Source of the DNA: Devosia sediminis
Lineage (GTDB): Bacteria > Pseudomonadota > Alphaproteobacteria > Rhizobiales > Devosiaceae
Length of the DNA stretch: 64,000 bases
NCBI RefSeq assembly: GCF_016411825.1
Contig: NZ_JAEKMH010000001.1
Location: forward strand, 310,001-374,000
Direction: 5' to 3'
The notes under the pieces are model-generated. The model was not told the DNA's origin, searched no databases, and worked only from the letters and a program-made list of their open reading frames with translations. Both the position numbers and the translations under genes were made by a program. Positions 7,707 to 15,825 of the stretch are shown piece by piece; the stretch's first letter is position 1; each line of letters starts with the position of its first letter.

Positions 7707-8635
7707 CCCGCTTCATCAACCGCCTGGCCTTCATGGCCAAGATCGAAACGACCTATGGTACGGACGCGGTGCCCACCGGCGCGGCGAACGCCATGCAGGG
7801 CACCAATGTCGAAATCACCCCGCTCGCCGGCGGTGAAGTTTCGCGCGAGCTGCTCTTCCCCTATTTCGGCCACCAGGGCGTGTTCCTGGTGCAGAGCCAC
7901 GCCATCATCGCCTTCGACGTCGAACTGGCTGGCGCCGGCGCGGCCGGGACGGCACCCGCCTGGGGCGTTGCCTTGCGTGCCTGCGGGTTCGATGAGGTCG
8001 TCACTGCCGCTACGCGGGTGGAATACACCCCCGATGCCACGCCGGCCGCCCCTGACGCTGTGAGCCTTTACTACAACCTCGACGGCACCCGCCATGTTCT
8101 CCTCGGCGCCCGTGGCACAATGACGATGTCGCTGGTGCCGGCGCAGATCCCGCGCATGCGTTTCACCCTCACGGGGCTTCTCGGCACCATCACCGACCAG
8201 GCGCTGCCGGCGACGACTACGACTGCCTTCAAGAAGCCGGTGCCGGTCAACAAGGCCAACACGACGCTGAGCCTGCACGGTTCGTCTCTCATCGCTGAAA
8301 GCCTCTCGATCGACGTGGCGAACCAGGTGGAACCGCGCTTCCTCATCGGCGATGAGAGCATCCGCATCACGGGCCGCCAGCCGACCGGCACCGTTGTCGC
8401 CGAAGCCAAGAGCATGGCCACCAAGAACTGGTTCCAGATCGCCCAGGATCACACGACCGGCGTGCTGGCCGCGCAGCACGGCACGGTGGCGGGCAATATC
8501 ATCCAGCTGGACGCTCCAGCCGTGCAGATCGGCCGGCCGACGCAAGGCCAGACGCAGGGCATCGCGAACTACTCGCTTCCGCTCATGCTCACGCCCGTCA
8601 TCGGCAATGACGAGCTGAAAATCACCGTCCGCTAA
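7703..8635 (+). CDS. phage tail tube protein
   Basis: The 310-residue protein has the pattern of long-tailed siphovirus tube proteins: a short N-terminal helix with AKIETTYGTDAVPTGAAN, a beta-rich core, then a second repeat-like beta domain (residues about 190-310) closing with YSLPLMLTPVIGNDELKI. No contractile sheath gene lies near it, and it is followed by two chaperone frames and a tape measure gene, the standard siphovirus order. It should form the hexameric rings of the tail tube. Confidence 0.85.
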   Translation: MTRFINRLAFMAKIETTYGTDAVPTGAANAMQGTNVEITPLAGGEVSRELLFPYFGHQGVFLVQSHAIIAFDVELAGAGAAGTAPAWGVALRACGFDEVVTAATRVEYTPDATPAAPDAVSLYYNLDGTRHVLLGARGTMTMSLVPAQIPRMRFTLTGLLGTITDQALPATTTTAFKKPVPVNKANTTLSLHGSSLIAESLSIDVANQVEPRFLIGDESIRITGRQPTGTVVAEAKSMATKNWFQIAQDHTTGVLAAQHGTVAGNIIQLDAPAVQIGRPTQGQTQGIANYSLPLMLTPVIGNDELKITVR

Positions 8636-8664
8636 TCCGTTCAAGGCCGCTTAAAGGAGCTTTC

Positions 8665-9048
8665 ATGGTCAAGTTCGTCGTCACCACTGAGCGCCGGTAT
8701 TGGTGGACCGTGAAGGTCCGTGTTCCCAATGCCGACGAGCGCCGGGCCAACCAGTTCGAAGAATTCAGCTTCAAGGTGCAGTTCGAAGACATCGGAACCG
8801 AGGAAGCTGATCAGATCCTTTCCGAGGTCAATGCCCTGCCGGTGGAACAGCGGGTAACTCGCCAGCATGACCTCCTGCTGCGCGTGGTCACTAATTGGGA
8901 CCAGGACATCGTCGATGAGGAGGGAAACGCCATCCCCTTCGACACCCCCAAACTTCGCGCACTGCTCGACGATGGCCGGTTTGCCACCGGCCTTTGGAGG
9001 GCCTGGGGTGACTCTCAGCGCGACGAGGGCGGCCGCCGAAAAAACTAG
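8665..9048 (+). CDS. tail assembly chaperone, short form (lambda G-like role)
   Basis: The 127-residue protein starts MVKFVVTTERRYWWTVKVRV and follows the tail tube gene by 29 bases. The final codons are CGA AAA AAC TAG, which place a heptanucleotide A AAA AAC exactly in the zero frame before the stop. Normal termination gives this short chaperone. A -1 slip gives the longer form described at 9045-9425. In lambda the matching pair G and GT guides tape measure and tube assembly; the same role is inferred from position and the frameshift. Confidence 0.85.
   Translation: MVKFVVTTERRYWWTVKVRVPNADERRANQFEEFSFKVQFEDIGTEEADQILSEVNALPVEQRVTRQHDLLLRVVTNWDQDIVDEEGNAIPFDTPKLRALLDDGRFATGLWRAWGDSQRDEGGRRKN
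9039..9045 (+). promoter_or_regulatory. programmed -1 ribosomal frameshift site AAAAAAC
   Basis: AAAAAAC fits the X XXY YYZ rule, with the zero-frame codons AAA (9040-9042) and AAC (9043-9045) followed at once by TAG. Slipping back one base continues with CTA GCT GAA and enters the downstream frame without a stop until 9425. GC-rich sequence follows and could form a stimulating structure. This is the classic arrangement for tail chaperone pairs. Confidence 0.9.
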
Positions 9049-9425
9049 CTGAAGCGGCGCGGGCAAGGGTCTTCGCGCTGCTGAACGCAAATGACCCGAC
9101 CAGGCCGCTGCGGATGGACGAAGCCGCAGCGGCAGAGTTCGCCGAGCTGGGCGTGACGGTCGAGCCGGACGAAGTCGACGAGGAAGACGTGTTCGAGATC
9201 TGGGACATCAATGTAGGTGCCTTTGAGGTGTTCCGTGCCCTGGACAGCCAGTGGCACTGCATTGCCGTTGGTGGCCTTTCCAGCGCCAAGATCATCCGGA
9301 CCGGCCTCGACTACCCCGGCGTGGACATCGTGATGCGCAATCACGGTCTACCTCCTGAGCAGTTCTCGTTGATCCAAGCGATGGAGATGGCCGCGCTTAG
9401 CGCCTTCGCGGAGGCCGATCGGTGA
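9045..9425 (+). CDS. tail assembly chaperone, frameshift extension (lambda T-like role, DUF1799-like)
   Basis: Read after the -1 slip, this frame continues LAEAARARVFALLNANDPTR and then MDEAAAAEFAELGVTVEPDE to the stop at 9425. The fusion from 8665 has 253 residues. An ATG at 9114 could start it alone, but there is no ribosome site before it and the frame is open back to the slip site. The segment is acidic and then carries the compact domain FRALDSQWHCIAVGGLSSAK of DUF1799-like tail proteins. Its stop overlaps the GTG start of the tape measure gene. Confidence 0.85.
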   Translation, partial: LAEAARARVFALLNANDPTRPLRMDEAAAAEFAELGVTVEPDEVDEEDVFEIWDINVGAFEVFRALDSQWHCIAVGGLSSAKIIRTGLDYPGVDIVMRNHGLPPEQFSLIQAMEMAALSAFAEADR

Positions 9426-11980
9426 GCCAGTTCGTCGTCGCCCTTAAGTTGACCGGGGATGGTCGCAGCGCTGTCAGCGCAGTGTCATCCACGCGCCAGG
9501 CGCTGGACCAGCTCAACGCCGGCGCTGATGCCACCAGCGCCAAGGCCGCGGTCACCAGGGCAAGGCTGGAGGCGCTGGAAGCTGCCTTCGGCCGCGGCGG
9601 TGCCTCGTCGCGGGACCGTGCTGCAGACATTGCCGCCTATGGTCAGGAGATGGACCGGCTGCGCGCCCGCATCGTTCCAGGTGTTGCGGCTATCCAGGCG
9701 TTCCAGCGTGAGCAGGACGAAATAAATCACGCTCATCGGGTCGGTGCGATTTCGGCCCAGGAACAATCAGCGGCTCTGGCTGAGCTTGAAGCACGTTATC
9801 GCTCGGCCGGCGCGTCGGCACAGTCCTTTGCTGCCGCTGCCAACGACAACCGCCGCGCAGGCAATGTGGGGGCAGCTCACACCACCAACCTGCTGTTCCA
9901 GGCGCAAGACATCGCGATGATGACGGCCATGGGCCAGGCGCCGATGATGCTGGCGATGCAGCAGGGTATGCAGGTTGGCGGCATTTTTCATCAGATCGGC
10001 AGTGGTCGACAGATCGTCCAGGCATTGGGCGGCGCCCTAGTGGGACTGTTGAACCCGCTCAACCTCGCCACCATCGCGACCATTGGTCTGGGCGCGGCTG
10101 GCGTGCAGTGGTTCATGAGCACACTCAACAGCGCCGAAGATGCGACCGATGCCTTGGAAGAGCACCGCAAGATGCTCGACAGTATCCTCGAAGGTTACGA
10201 CGCGGCCAAGGGTGCTGCCGACCAGGCGCTGGCCTCGGCGCTGAAGCTGCCGCAAGGTGTTGTCGCCTCTGACCTGCGCGCCACTCTGCGCGATCAGGCT
10301 AACTCGCAGGACGAAATACAGTCCCGCATCGAGGCGAACCGCGAGGCTCTCGCCGAGACGGTGACCTTCCTTCGCGAGATCCAGAACATCGGGGCGCTTG
10401 GCGCTGGCCCAGGCGCCGACAGCGAGGGCATCCGCCAGGTTGAGCTGCTGGGCCGACTGGCGATCGGCGCGGCGTCTAGCAGGGAAGAGTTGCACGGGGC
10501 GATGGTGGCGGCCCGCGAGCTGTTCAACACCGCCGAGGACCCGGCCATCGCAGAACTGGCGGACCAGGCCTACCAACTGGCGCTCCGACTGCTGGAAGTT
10601 CAGGCACGGGCCGATAGCGCCGGCGCCGCCCTGCGAAGCCTCCCGCGCGAGATCCAGGTCCGTATTGCCATGTCCGAGTCGTTCGGTCAGGCAATGGGCG
10701 AAATCAGCAGCCTTTACATGGACCCGCGTTCGCAGTTCGACCAGGCACGCGAGCAGCTCGACGCCTGGGCTCTGCAGGCAGAGGGGTCGGTTCGGTCGAT
10801 GAGCGAAGCCACGGCATTCGCCACCGAATACCAGCGCGTCCTCGACAGCATCAACGTGGCCGAGGCCGAGGCGAACGAGAAGGCGAACGCGCGGGGAGCC
10901 AAGGCGGCCCAGAAGCCGTTCGATCAATGGCAGTCGGCCAATGACAATTTCCAGCAACGCATCGACCAGCAGCGGCTGGAAATCGAGCTGCTGGGCAAGT
11001 CGACCTATGAAGTCGAGCGGCAGAAAGCGGCCTTTGATCTACGCAATCAGGCTCGGGCCGCCGGCATCCCAATCGATGAGACAGTCAATGCCCAGATCGA
11101 GCGCATGGCGCAGCACTACGCCGGCGCAACGGTCGAGCTGGAACGCCTGCAGGAGCGGGAGCGATTGGCCAACGAGCAAATGCAGTTCTACCGCAGCACT
11201 TGGTCGGGCTTCTTCACCGACATCAAGGCAGGCGTCCGTGCCGGCATGGACGCCATTTCGAAGCTTCCTGATGATCTGAAGTCAAAGCTGTCTGGCAAGG
11301 GCGGCGACGCCTTTGAGGACATTGTTTCCGAGTTCAGTGCCAGCGTTGAAAGTGGGGCTCCCGCCTTCGATCGCTTCCAGGAACAGATCGACGCCATCGT
11401 CTCGACTGACCGCGCCAACCTGGCCGGCCTGGGCGACGAGCTGACGCGGATGGCCAATGCGGCGCGTAAGGCAAGCGACGGCTGGTCCATCCTTGGCAAC
11501 GCCGGCGCCACCGCTCTCGACAAGATCGCCGATCGCGCAATCGGCATGGCCGCCAATGGCCTCTTCGATCTGATCTTTGGGAGTCTCATGGGGGGCATTG
11601 GCGGGAACAGCCTGGGTCGCGGCTGGGGCGTTCCCGGCGGCTTCGGCCGTCCCGGCATCTTTGGCATTCCTGGCTTTGCGTCAGGGACCGACAATGCGCC
11701 GGCCGGGCTTGCCTGGGTCGGTGAGGAAGGGCCGGAGCTGGTCAGGTTTCGCGGCGGTGAGCAGGTCTACAATCACACCCGTTCAATGGGAATGGTTGCG
11801 TCCAACCAGAACCAGATCCCTGACAGCCGGTCGGTGTCGGTGCAGATCATCGACCAGCGTGGCCGCGGTGCACCGATCGAGCAGCAGCGCACGACCGGGC
11901 CGAGTGGCGAGGAGATGATCCGGCTGATCGTGCGGGATGAAGTGACGGATGCGCGCCGGCGCGGCGCGACGGGGTTTTGA
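9422..11980 (+). CDS. tail tape measure protein
   Basis: The 852-residue product is largely helical, with long Ala/Glu/Gln coiled-coil stretches, a hydrophobic segment at about residues 195-240 (GGALVGLLNPLNLATIATIG) and a Gly-rich C-terminus. Near the end it has AWVGEEGPELVRF, the conserved closing motif of tape measure proteins. It sets tail length and helps DNA entry. The length is compatible with a siphovirus tail of roughly 130 nm if 0.15 nm per residue holds. The start is GTG 9422, overlapping the chaperone stop. Confidence 0.92.
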   Translation: MSQFVVALKLTGDGRSAVSAVSSTRQALDQLNAGADATSAKAAVTRARLEALEAAFGRGGASSRDRAADIAAYGQEMDRLRARIVPGVAAIQAFQREQDEINHAHRVGAISAQEQSAALAELEARYRSAGASAQSFAAAANDNRRAGNVGAAHTTNLLFQAQDIAMMTAMGQAPMMLAMQQGMQVGGIFHQIGSGRQIVQALGGALVGLLNPLNLATIATIGLGAAGVQWFMSTLNSAEDATDALEEHRKMLDSILEGYDAAKGAADQALASALKLPQGVVASDLRATLRDQANSQDEIQSRIEANREALAETVTFLREIQNIGALGAGPGADSEGIRQVELLGRLAIGAASSREELHGAMVAARELFNTAEDPAIAELADQAYQLALRLLEVQARADSAGAALRSLPREIQVRIAMSESFGQAMGEISSLYMDPRSQFDQAREQLDAWALQAEGSVRSMSEATAFATEYQRVLDSINVAEAEANEKANARGAKAAQKPFDQWQSANDNFQQRIDQQRLEIELLGKSTYEVERQKAAFDLRNQARAAGIPIDETVNAQIERMAQHYAGATVELERLQERERLANEQMQFYRSTWSGFFTDIKAGVRAGMDAISKLPDDLKSKLSGKGGDAFEDIVSEFSASVESGAPAFDRFQEQIDAIVSTDRANLAGLGDELTRMANAARKASDGWSILGNAGATALDKIADRAIGMAANGLFDLIFGSLMGGIGGNSLGRGWGVPGGFGRPGIFGIPGFASGTDNAPAGLAWVGEEGPELVRFRGGEQVYNHTRSMGMVASNQNQIPDSRSVSVQIIDQRGRGAPIEQQRTTGPSGEEMIRLIVRDEVTDARRRGATGF

Positions 11981-12606
11981 TGCCGGTCAATTTCCCCATC
12001 AATGCCTATTCCTCGATCGACCTGGCGCCCGACCTCGGCGTCGTGACTGCCCGCACCGAGGGCGGTTTGTTCATCACGTCCCGCAAGGCGGACCCTTTCT
12101 GGCACGGCACCTACACGACCGGTCCGCTAGACCCCCGCGGCGCGAACGATCGGGCAGAGTTTCTCGCCTGGCTGACCTGGGCGGCCGACAACAACATGCG
12201 GGTGGACTTCCTCCACCCACGGCACCGCCTGCCACGCGCCTATACGGCGGCGAACTGGCCGATGATTGGTGATGCATCGCTGTCCGACATAGTCGACCAG
12301 CGCACCATCAGCGTGTTCGGCCTCACGGCCGGGCTAGACCTGCGCCGGGGGGACCGACTGTCCATCCTTCAGGGCGACCAGGTCATTCACCGCTGGATTG
12401 CGGCGCCGGTCATCGTCGCCAGCGCCATTTCTCAGGACATTGCCGTCACTCCGCGCCTGCCATTGGGCGTCCTGGCGCCGGCGGCCGTGGTCAGGCTCGA
12501 AAACCCGCCGCTGCGCGCCATCCTGCAGCCCGGGAGCTGGGCGGACAGTCAGCGCGAGGAATATGGGCCAAGCCCCGTCACCTTCGGGCTCATGGAGGCT
12601 GTGTGA
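11980..12606 (+). CDS. minor tail protein, probable distal tail component
   Basis: The product has 208 residues, opening MPVNFPINAYSSIDLAPDLG. The first gene after the tape measure normally encodes the distal tail ring. The sequence is beta-rich with a central FLAWLTWAADNN helix and a second beta half (ISVFGLTAGLDLRRGDRLSI). ATG 11980 overlaps the tape measure TGA by one base; TTG 11977 is an alternative start. The family name is not certain and the role rests on gene order. Confidence 0.6.
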   Translation: MPVNFPINAYSSIDLAPDLGVVTARTEGGLFITSRKADPFWHGTYTTGPLDPRGANDRAEFLAWLTWAADNNMRVDFLHPRHRLPRAYTAANWPMIGDASLSDIVDQRTISVFGLTAGLDLRRGDRLSILQGDQVIHRWIAAPVIVASAISQDIAVTPRLPLGVLAPAAVVRLENPPLRAILQPGSWADSQREEYGPSPVTFGLMEAV

Positions 12607-13334
12607 TGAAGCCTCATTCCCCAGAGTTGCTGGAAGAGCTGGAAGCCGGCCGCGTCGACGTGCGAGACGCGATCGAGCTTTATTTCGACAGTGGCGTGGT
12701 GCGCCTGGTCCTCGGGGTCAAGGGCCTGTTTGGCTGGGATGACGTCGCCGGCGTGCTGCCGCCCTGGCGGGTGGGCGGCCCGGCCGACGAGGATCTGTGG
12801 AGCGATGCCGGCTGGTGGCGCAACGACCGGGTCGATGGTCAGCCGCTGGGCGATGACGTGTTCTATGGCGGCGGCAACCTGGTCGGGCTGGACGTGCCGG
12901 AGAATGCGCTCGGACCGGAAAGCCGGGCGATCACTGCGCGGGTGTTTGAGACCTACCTGTCCGAAGGGTCGGACATTCCCGCCAACACTTTCGACGATGG
13001 CGTGCGCGCGACAATCGACGAGGAAGAATGGGAGGGCCGGCCGGCCGTGCTCTCGACATTCTGGCTCGACCACACCGGCACGCCGATCCTGCGCGAGCAG
13101 GTGGCGGTGCGGACCATGGACCAGATGGTGCTCGACACCGACGCCCAGGGCGTGCCGGTGCGGTCGCTGATCCTTGAAGAGCCCGACATCATGCAGCGCG
13201 ACATCGAGGGCAAGACGGCCAATGCGGCCTTCCAGGCGCTCATCGACCCCGACGACAAGGCTTTCGAGCATGTTGCCTCAGCGCAGCGCCAGAAGATCAG
13301 CTTCGGCCGGGCGCCGGAAGGGACGGTCGCATGA
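12606..13334 (+). CDS. minor tail protein, probable tail hub component (DUF2163-like)
   Basis: The product has 242 residues. After an N-terminal helix (ELLEELEAGRVDVRDAIELY) it is beta-rich and ends with DDKAFEHVASAQRQKISFGR, the typical closing of tail hub proteins in alphaproteobacterial siphophages. ATG 12606 shares one base with the previous stop; GTG 12603 is an alternative start. The gene overlaps the next by four bases. It probably joins the distal tail ring to the receptor-binding proteins. Confidence 0.6.
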   Translation: MKPHSPELLEELEAGRVDVRDAIELYFDSGVVRLVLGVKGLFGWDDVAGVLPPWRVGGPADEDLWSDAGWWRNDRVDGQPLGDDVFYGGGNLVGLDVPENALGPESRAITARVFETYLSEGSDIPANTFDDGVRATIDEEEWEGRPAVLSTFWLDHTGTPILREQVAVRTMDQMVLDTDAQGVPVRSLILEEPDIMQRDIEGKTANAAFQALIDPDDKAFEHVASAQRQKISFGRAPEGTVA

Positions 13335-14641
13335 CGCTGGAGCTGCTGGTCCCCAATGAGAGCTGGAAAGACCGCATCCAGGCGGCGGTCGATAGTTGGT
13401 TTGGCCCGGATGTCTATCCCGGCCTCGACACAGACGGAGAACGCTGCATGCGCATGAACCAGATAGCCACCGAACTGGGTCTGCCGCTGGTGGCCGATCA
13501 TGAAAGCCTCGTCCTGGCCCGGGCTAAGTTCAACGCGGTGATTGAAGCACTCGGCGGGACCTTCTCCCTCGATGCCTTTATGGCGGCCCAGAGCGACGGG
13601 TTCTATTTCGACTTCACAAAGACCGATCGGCACTATCAAGAAGCTTACGGACCCACACTCGCCGGCCTAAGCAACCAGGTGGCCTTTGCCGCAGATCAGC
13701 GATCCTGGAACGGACAGACGATGGATCAGGCTCTGGCGGCATCGCCGGAATTGATCGCCGATCCACTGCTGAACTCCTCCGCAGGCTGGTTGTTTACCCA
13801 GGCGTCAATTGCCGGTGGTCAGCTTCTCATCAATTCCCCAGACGGCAGTTACGCAGCGGGAAGCGTTGTGTTCAACGGTCTCTCTGTCGGTGACACGTAC
13901 GTTGTGGAATGCGATGTGGCATCCGTGTCAGCCGGTAGCATCGCTGCCGCCATGACCGCCACTCAGAGCAACGGTTTGTTCGCCGGAACCAATCGCCGTG
14001 CGCTCTTGGTTCCGAACGCCACCACGGCCGGTATAGAAATCAAGCGCGGAGCATCGGTGCCGACCAATGCCGCGGTGGACCGCGTGTCCATGAAGCGTCT
14101 GCGAGGCAGGCATGGCCGGCAGACCACCGCGCAGCAGAGACCTTTCCTGCTGTCGTCGGGCGCGAAGTTCGATGGCAACGACGACAATCTTCTGACCAAC
14201 TACGCGGCCGGCGCGAACGAGAACTTCGTCGTCGCCCTGGTCACCATGCCGACCACTTTGGGGGCCTCCCAGTGGATTGCCGGCGCGACAGGTGCGGCCA
14301 ATGACCGGGCCTACTTCGCGGTCACCGTCGATGGGCAACTAGCCGCTGGCACCGGCACCACCGCCGTCATCCAAGGTCCCGACTTTCGGGGTCAGCGTGT
14401 TGTGGTGGGCATGTCCTTCAACAGCACCACCCGCCGCCTGTTCGGGGGAACGTCCTTGATCGTTGAAGGTGCCTATGCGGGCGGCCTTCCCACCACGACG
14501 CCGTGGCGTCTGGGCTCCAACAACAGCAACGGCTCTGCCGCGGGCTTCTTTGCTGGCTCGGTGGAAAAGATCTTGGGCGGCCGCCAGTTTCTCGACCTGC
14601 CAACCTTCATCAAAATCCGCAATTCCCTGCTCACTTCATAG
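13331..14641 (+). CDS. tail-associated protein with lectin-like C-terminal domain
   Basis: The 436-residue protein appears to have three parts: an N-terminal tail-binding part (about 1-130), a beta-sandwich like a carbohydrate-binding module (about 140-245, with SVGDTYVVECDVASVSAG) and a C-terminal concanavalin/LamG-like domain (about 260-430, with GAKFDGNDDNLLTN and PWRLGSNNSNGSAAGFFAG). Such domains bind sugars, so a role in adsorption to the cell surface is plausible. The domain calls come from sequence pattern alone. It overlaps the hub gene by four bases. Confidence 0.5.
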   Translation: MTLELLVPNESWKDRIQAAVDSWFGPDVYPGLDTDGERCMRMNQIATELGLPLVADHESLVLARAKFNAVIEALGGTFSLDAFMAAQSDGFYFDFTKTDRHYQEAYGPTLAGLSNQVAFAADQRSWNGQTMDQALAASPELIADPLLNSSAGWLFTQASIAGGQLLINSPDGSYAAGSVVFNGLSVGDTYVVECDVASVSAGSIAAAMTATQSNGLFAGTNRRALLVPNATTAGIEIKRGASVPTNAAVDRVSMKRLRGRHGRQTTAQQRPFLLSSGAKFDGNDDNLLTNYAAGANENFVVALVTMPTTLGASQWIAGATGAANDRAYFAVTVDGQLAAGTGTTAVIQGPDFRGQRVVVGMSFNSTTRRLFGGTSLIVEGAYAGGLPTTTPWRLGSNNSNGSAAGFFAGSVEKILGGRQFLDLPTFIKIRNSLLTS

Positions 14642-14652
14642 GAGAGATCGAC

Positions 14653-15060
14653 GTGGCCCTTGGCATTATCTGCATCGTCACCGACGCCCAAAGAAACAAC
14701 ATCAACCTCGTCTTCGCCGCTCGCGGCATGGGGCCGGAGGCATTCAGCCGCAAACTCTGCGCAATCGATCCGGGTGCAACCTCCTTCACCCCGGCGACCC
14801 ACTGGCTGTCCAGCGACGCGATGGGCAATCAGGGCGAACTCAACATCCTCACGGCCATGACCGAGGGCGATCTGCCACCCGTGCCGGAGGGTGTCATCTG
14901 GGGCGAGGAAGGCGTCATTGCCGCTGCCCATGCGATGGCGGCGACCAATGGTGCCGTGTTCCAGGTCTATTCGGCCGCCGGCGACGTCGAGCCGGTGAAT
15001 CACGCCGCGGCCGTGCTCGCTAGCCGCGGCCTGCAGTTCGTGCCGGACCCGGAGCTTTGA
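14653..15060 (+). CDS. phage protein of unknown function in the tail tip cluster
   Basis: The 135-residue product begins ALGIICIVTDAQRNNINLVF after a GTG start, supported by AGGAGAG eight bases upstream. The frame is open further back, but that part overlaps the preceding gene. The sequence looks like a small alpha/beta protein, with no signal peptide or membrane segment. Position between the lectin-like protein and the cell-wall hydrolase-like protein suggests a tail-tip accessory or fibre chaperone role, not shown directly. Confidence 0.55.
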   Translation: MALGIICIVTDAQRNNINLVFAARGMGPEAFSRKLCAIDPGATSFTPATHWLSSDAMGNQGELNILTAMTEGDLPPVPEGVIWGEEGVIAAAHAMAATNGAVFQVYSAAGDVEPVNHAAAVLASRGLQFVPDPEL

Positions 15061-15103
15061 TCCCCAGCCAGTCTAACGTCCTTTCCCACCACAGGAGGCC
15101 ACC

Positions 15104-15379
15104 TTGGCCGTAACAGAAACCGAAATCCTCGCCACCGGCACCAACAAGACGGAATCCGGCGCCGTGCTGATTGAGCTGGGTACGATGGTGACCGTATGTC
15201 TCAAGGATGCGGTCAACACGGCCCGGGCGACCGTCGAGCTGCAGGACGATGCCGACAACTGGCAGCCGACCGGCATGGAGATGACAGCCGCCAAGCCCAG
15301 CCTGTCTCTCATCAGCCCCGGCAACTACCGTGTGGTCCGCCAAGCAGATGGCGCCTGCGGCGTCTTCAAGGTCATCTAA
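15104..15379 (+). CDS. small beta-rich tail protein of unknown function
   Basis: The 91-residue product is read from TTG 15104, behind a perfect AGGAGG six bases upstream, which decides the start. The pattern MAVTETEILATGTNKTESGA, TVELQDDADNWQ and NYRVVRQADGACGVFKV looks like a single beta-sandwich module, as in small virion decoration or collar proteins. Its stop overlaps the next start by one base. Confidence 0.6.
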   Translation: MAVTETEILATGTNKTESGAVLIELGTMVTVCLKDAVNTARATVELQDDADNWQPTGMEMTAAKPSLSLISPGNYRVVRQADGACGVFKVI

Positions 15380-15825
15380 TGCCCTGGCCGCCCGCCATCC
15401 CCGCACGAGTGCCCGGCTGGGAGCGGGCCTTCGTGGCCGTTATGACCGAGCAGCTGGCGCTACCCTTCGGCTGGTCGCCGGACGCTCATTGCCTCGGGAC
15501 GCCAGCACTGCTCTGCGTCGGCATGACCGGCGTGGACCCGATGCACGGGTTCAAACGCCACTCGACCGAGGCCGCTGCCTGGAAACAGCTCTTCAAGCTG
15601 GGTTTTAGCGACGTTGAAGGCGCGCTGCAGGCGGTCTTCCCCGAGATATCGCCGCTGCTCGCTCGTCGTGGGGACTGCGGCATTCTTGACCAGGAGGTCG
15701 AGGGGCGGCCATCGATCGCCACCTTCGTGATCATGGGCAGCCAGGCAGTCGGCCGGAGCCCACGTGGGCCGGTCTATGTGCCCGTCGGCGCCCTCCGGCG
15801 CTGCTTTGCCATCGGGGCGCCCTGA
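15379..15825 (+). CDS. DUF6950-like protein, possible tail-associated peptidoglycan hydrolase
   Basis: The protein has 148 residues and begins WPPAIPARVPGWERAFVAVM. The family layout seen in phage tail operons is present: a cysteine in PDAHCLGTPALLCVGMTGVD, the GF-rich middle and the closing ARRGDCGILDQEV with a beta tail. Proteins here, just before the J-like gene, are often NlpC/P60-type peptidases that open the cell wall during injection. The cysteine at the expected helix start is seen, but a clear catalytic histidine is not, so activity is uncertain. It overlaps both neighbours by one base. Confidence 0.6.
   Translation: MPWPPAIPARVPGWERAFVAVMTEQLALPFGWSPDAHCLGTPALLCVGMTGVDPMHGFKRHSTEAAAWKQLFKLGFSDVEGALQAVFPEISPLLARRGDCGILDQEVEGRPSIATFVIMGSQAVGRSPRGPVYVPVGALRRCFAIGAP

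Noticed and set aside
9114..9425. Independent gene starting at ATG 9114
   Set aside because: No ribosome site precedes it, and the frame is open back to a perfect slippery heptamer; expression by frameshift explains it better.
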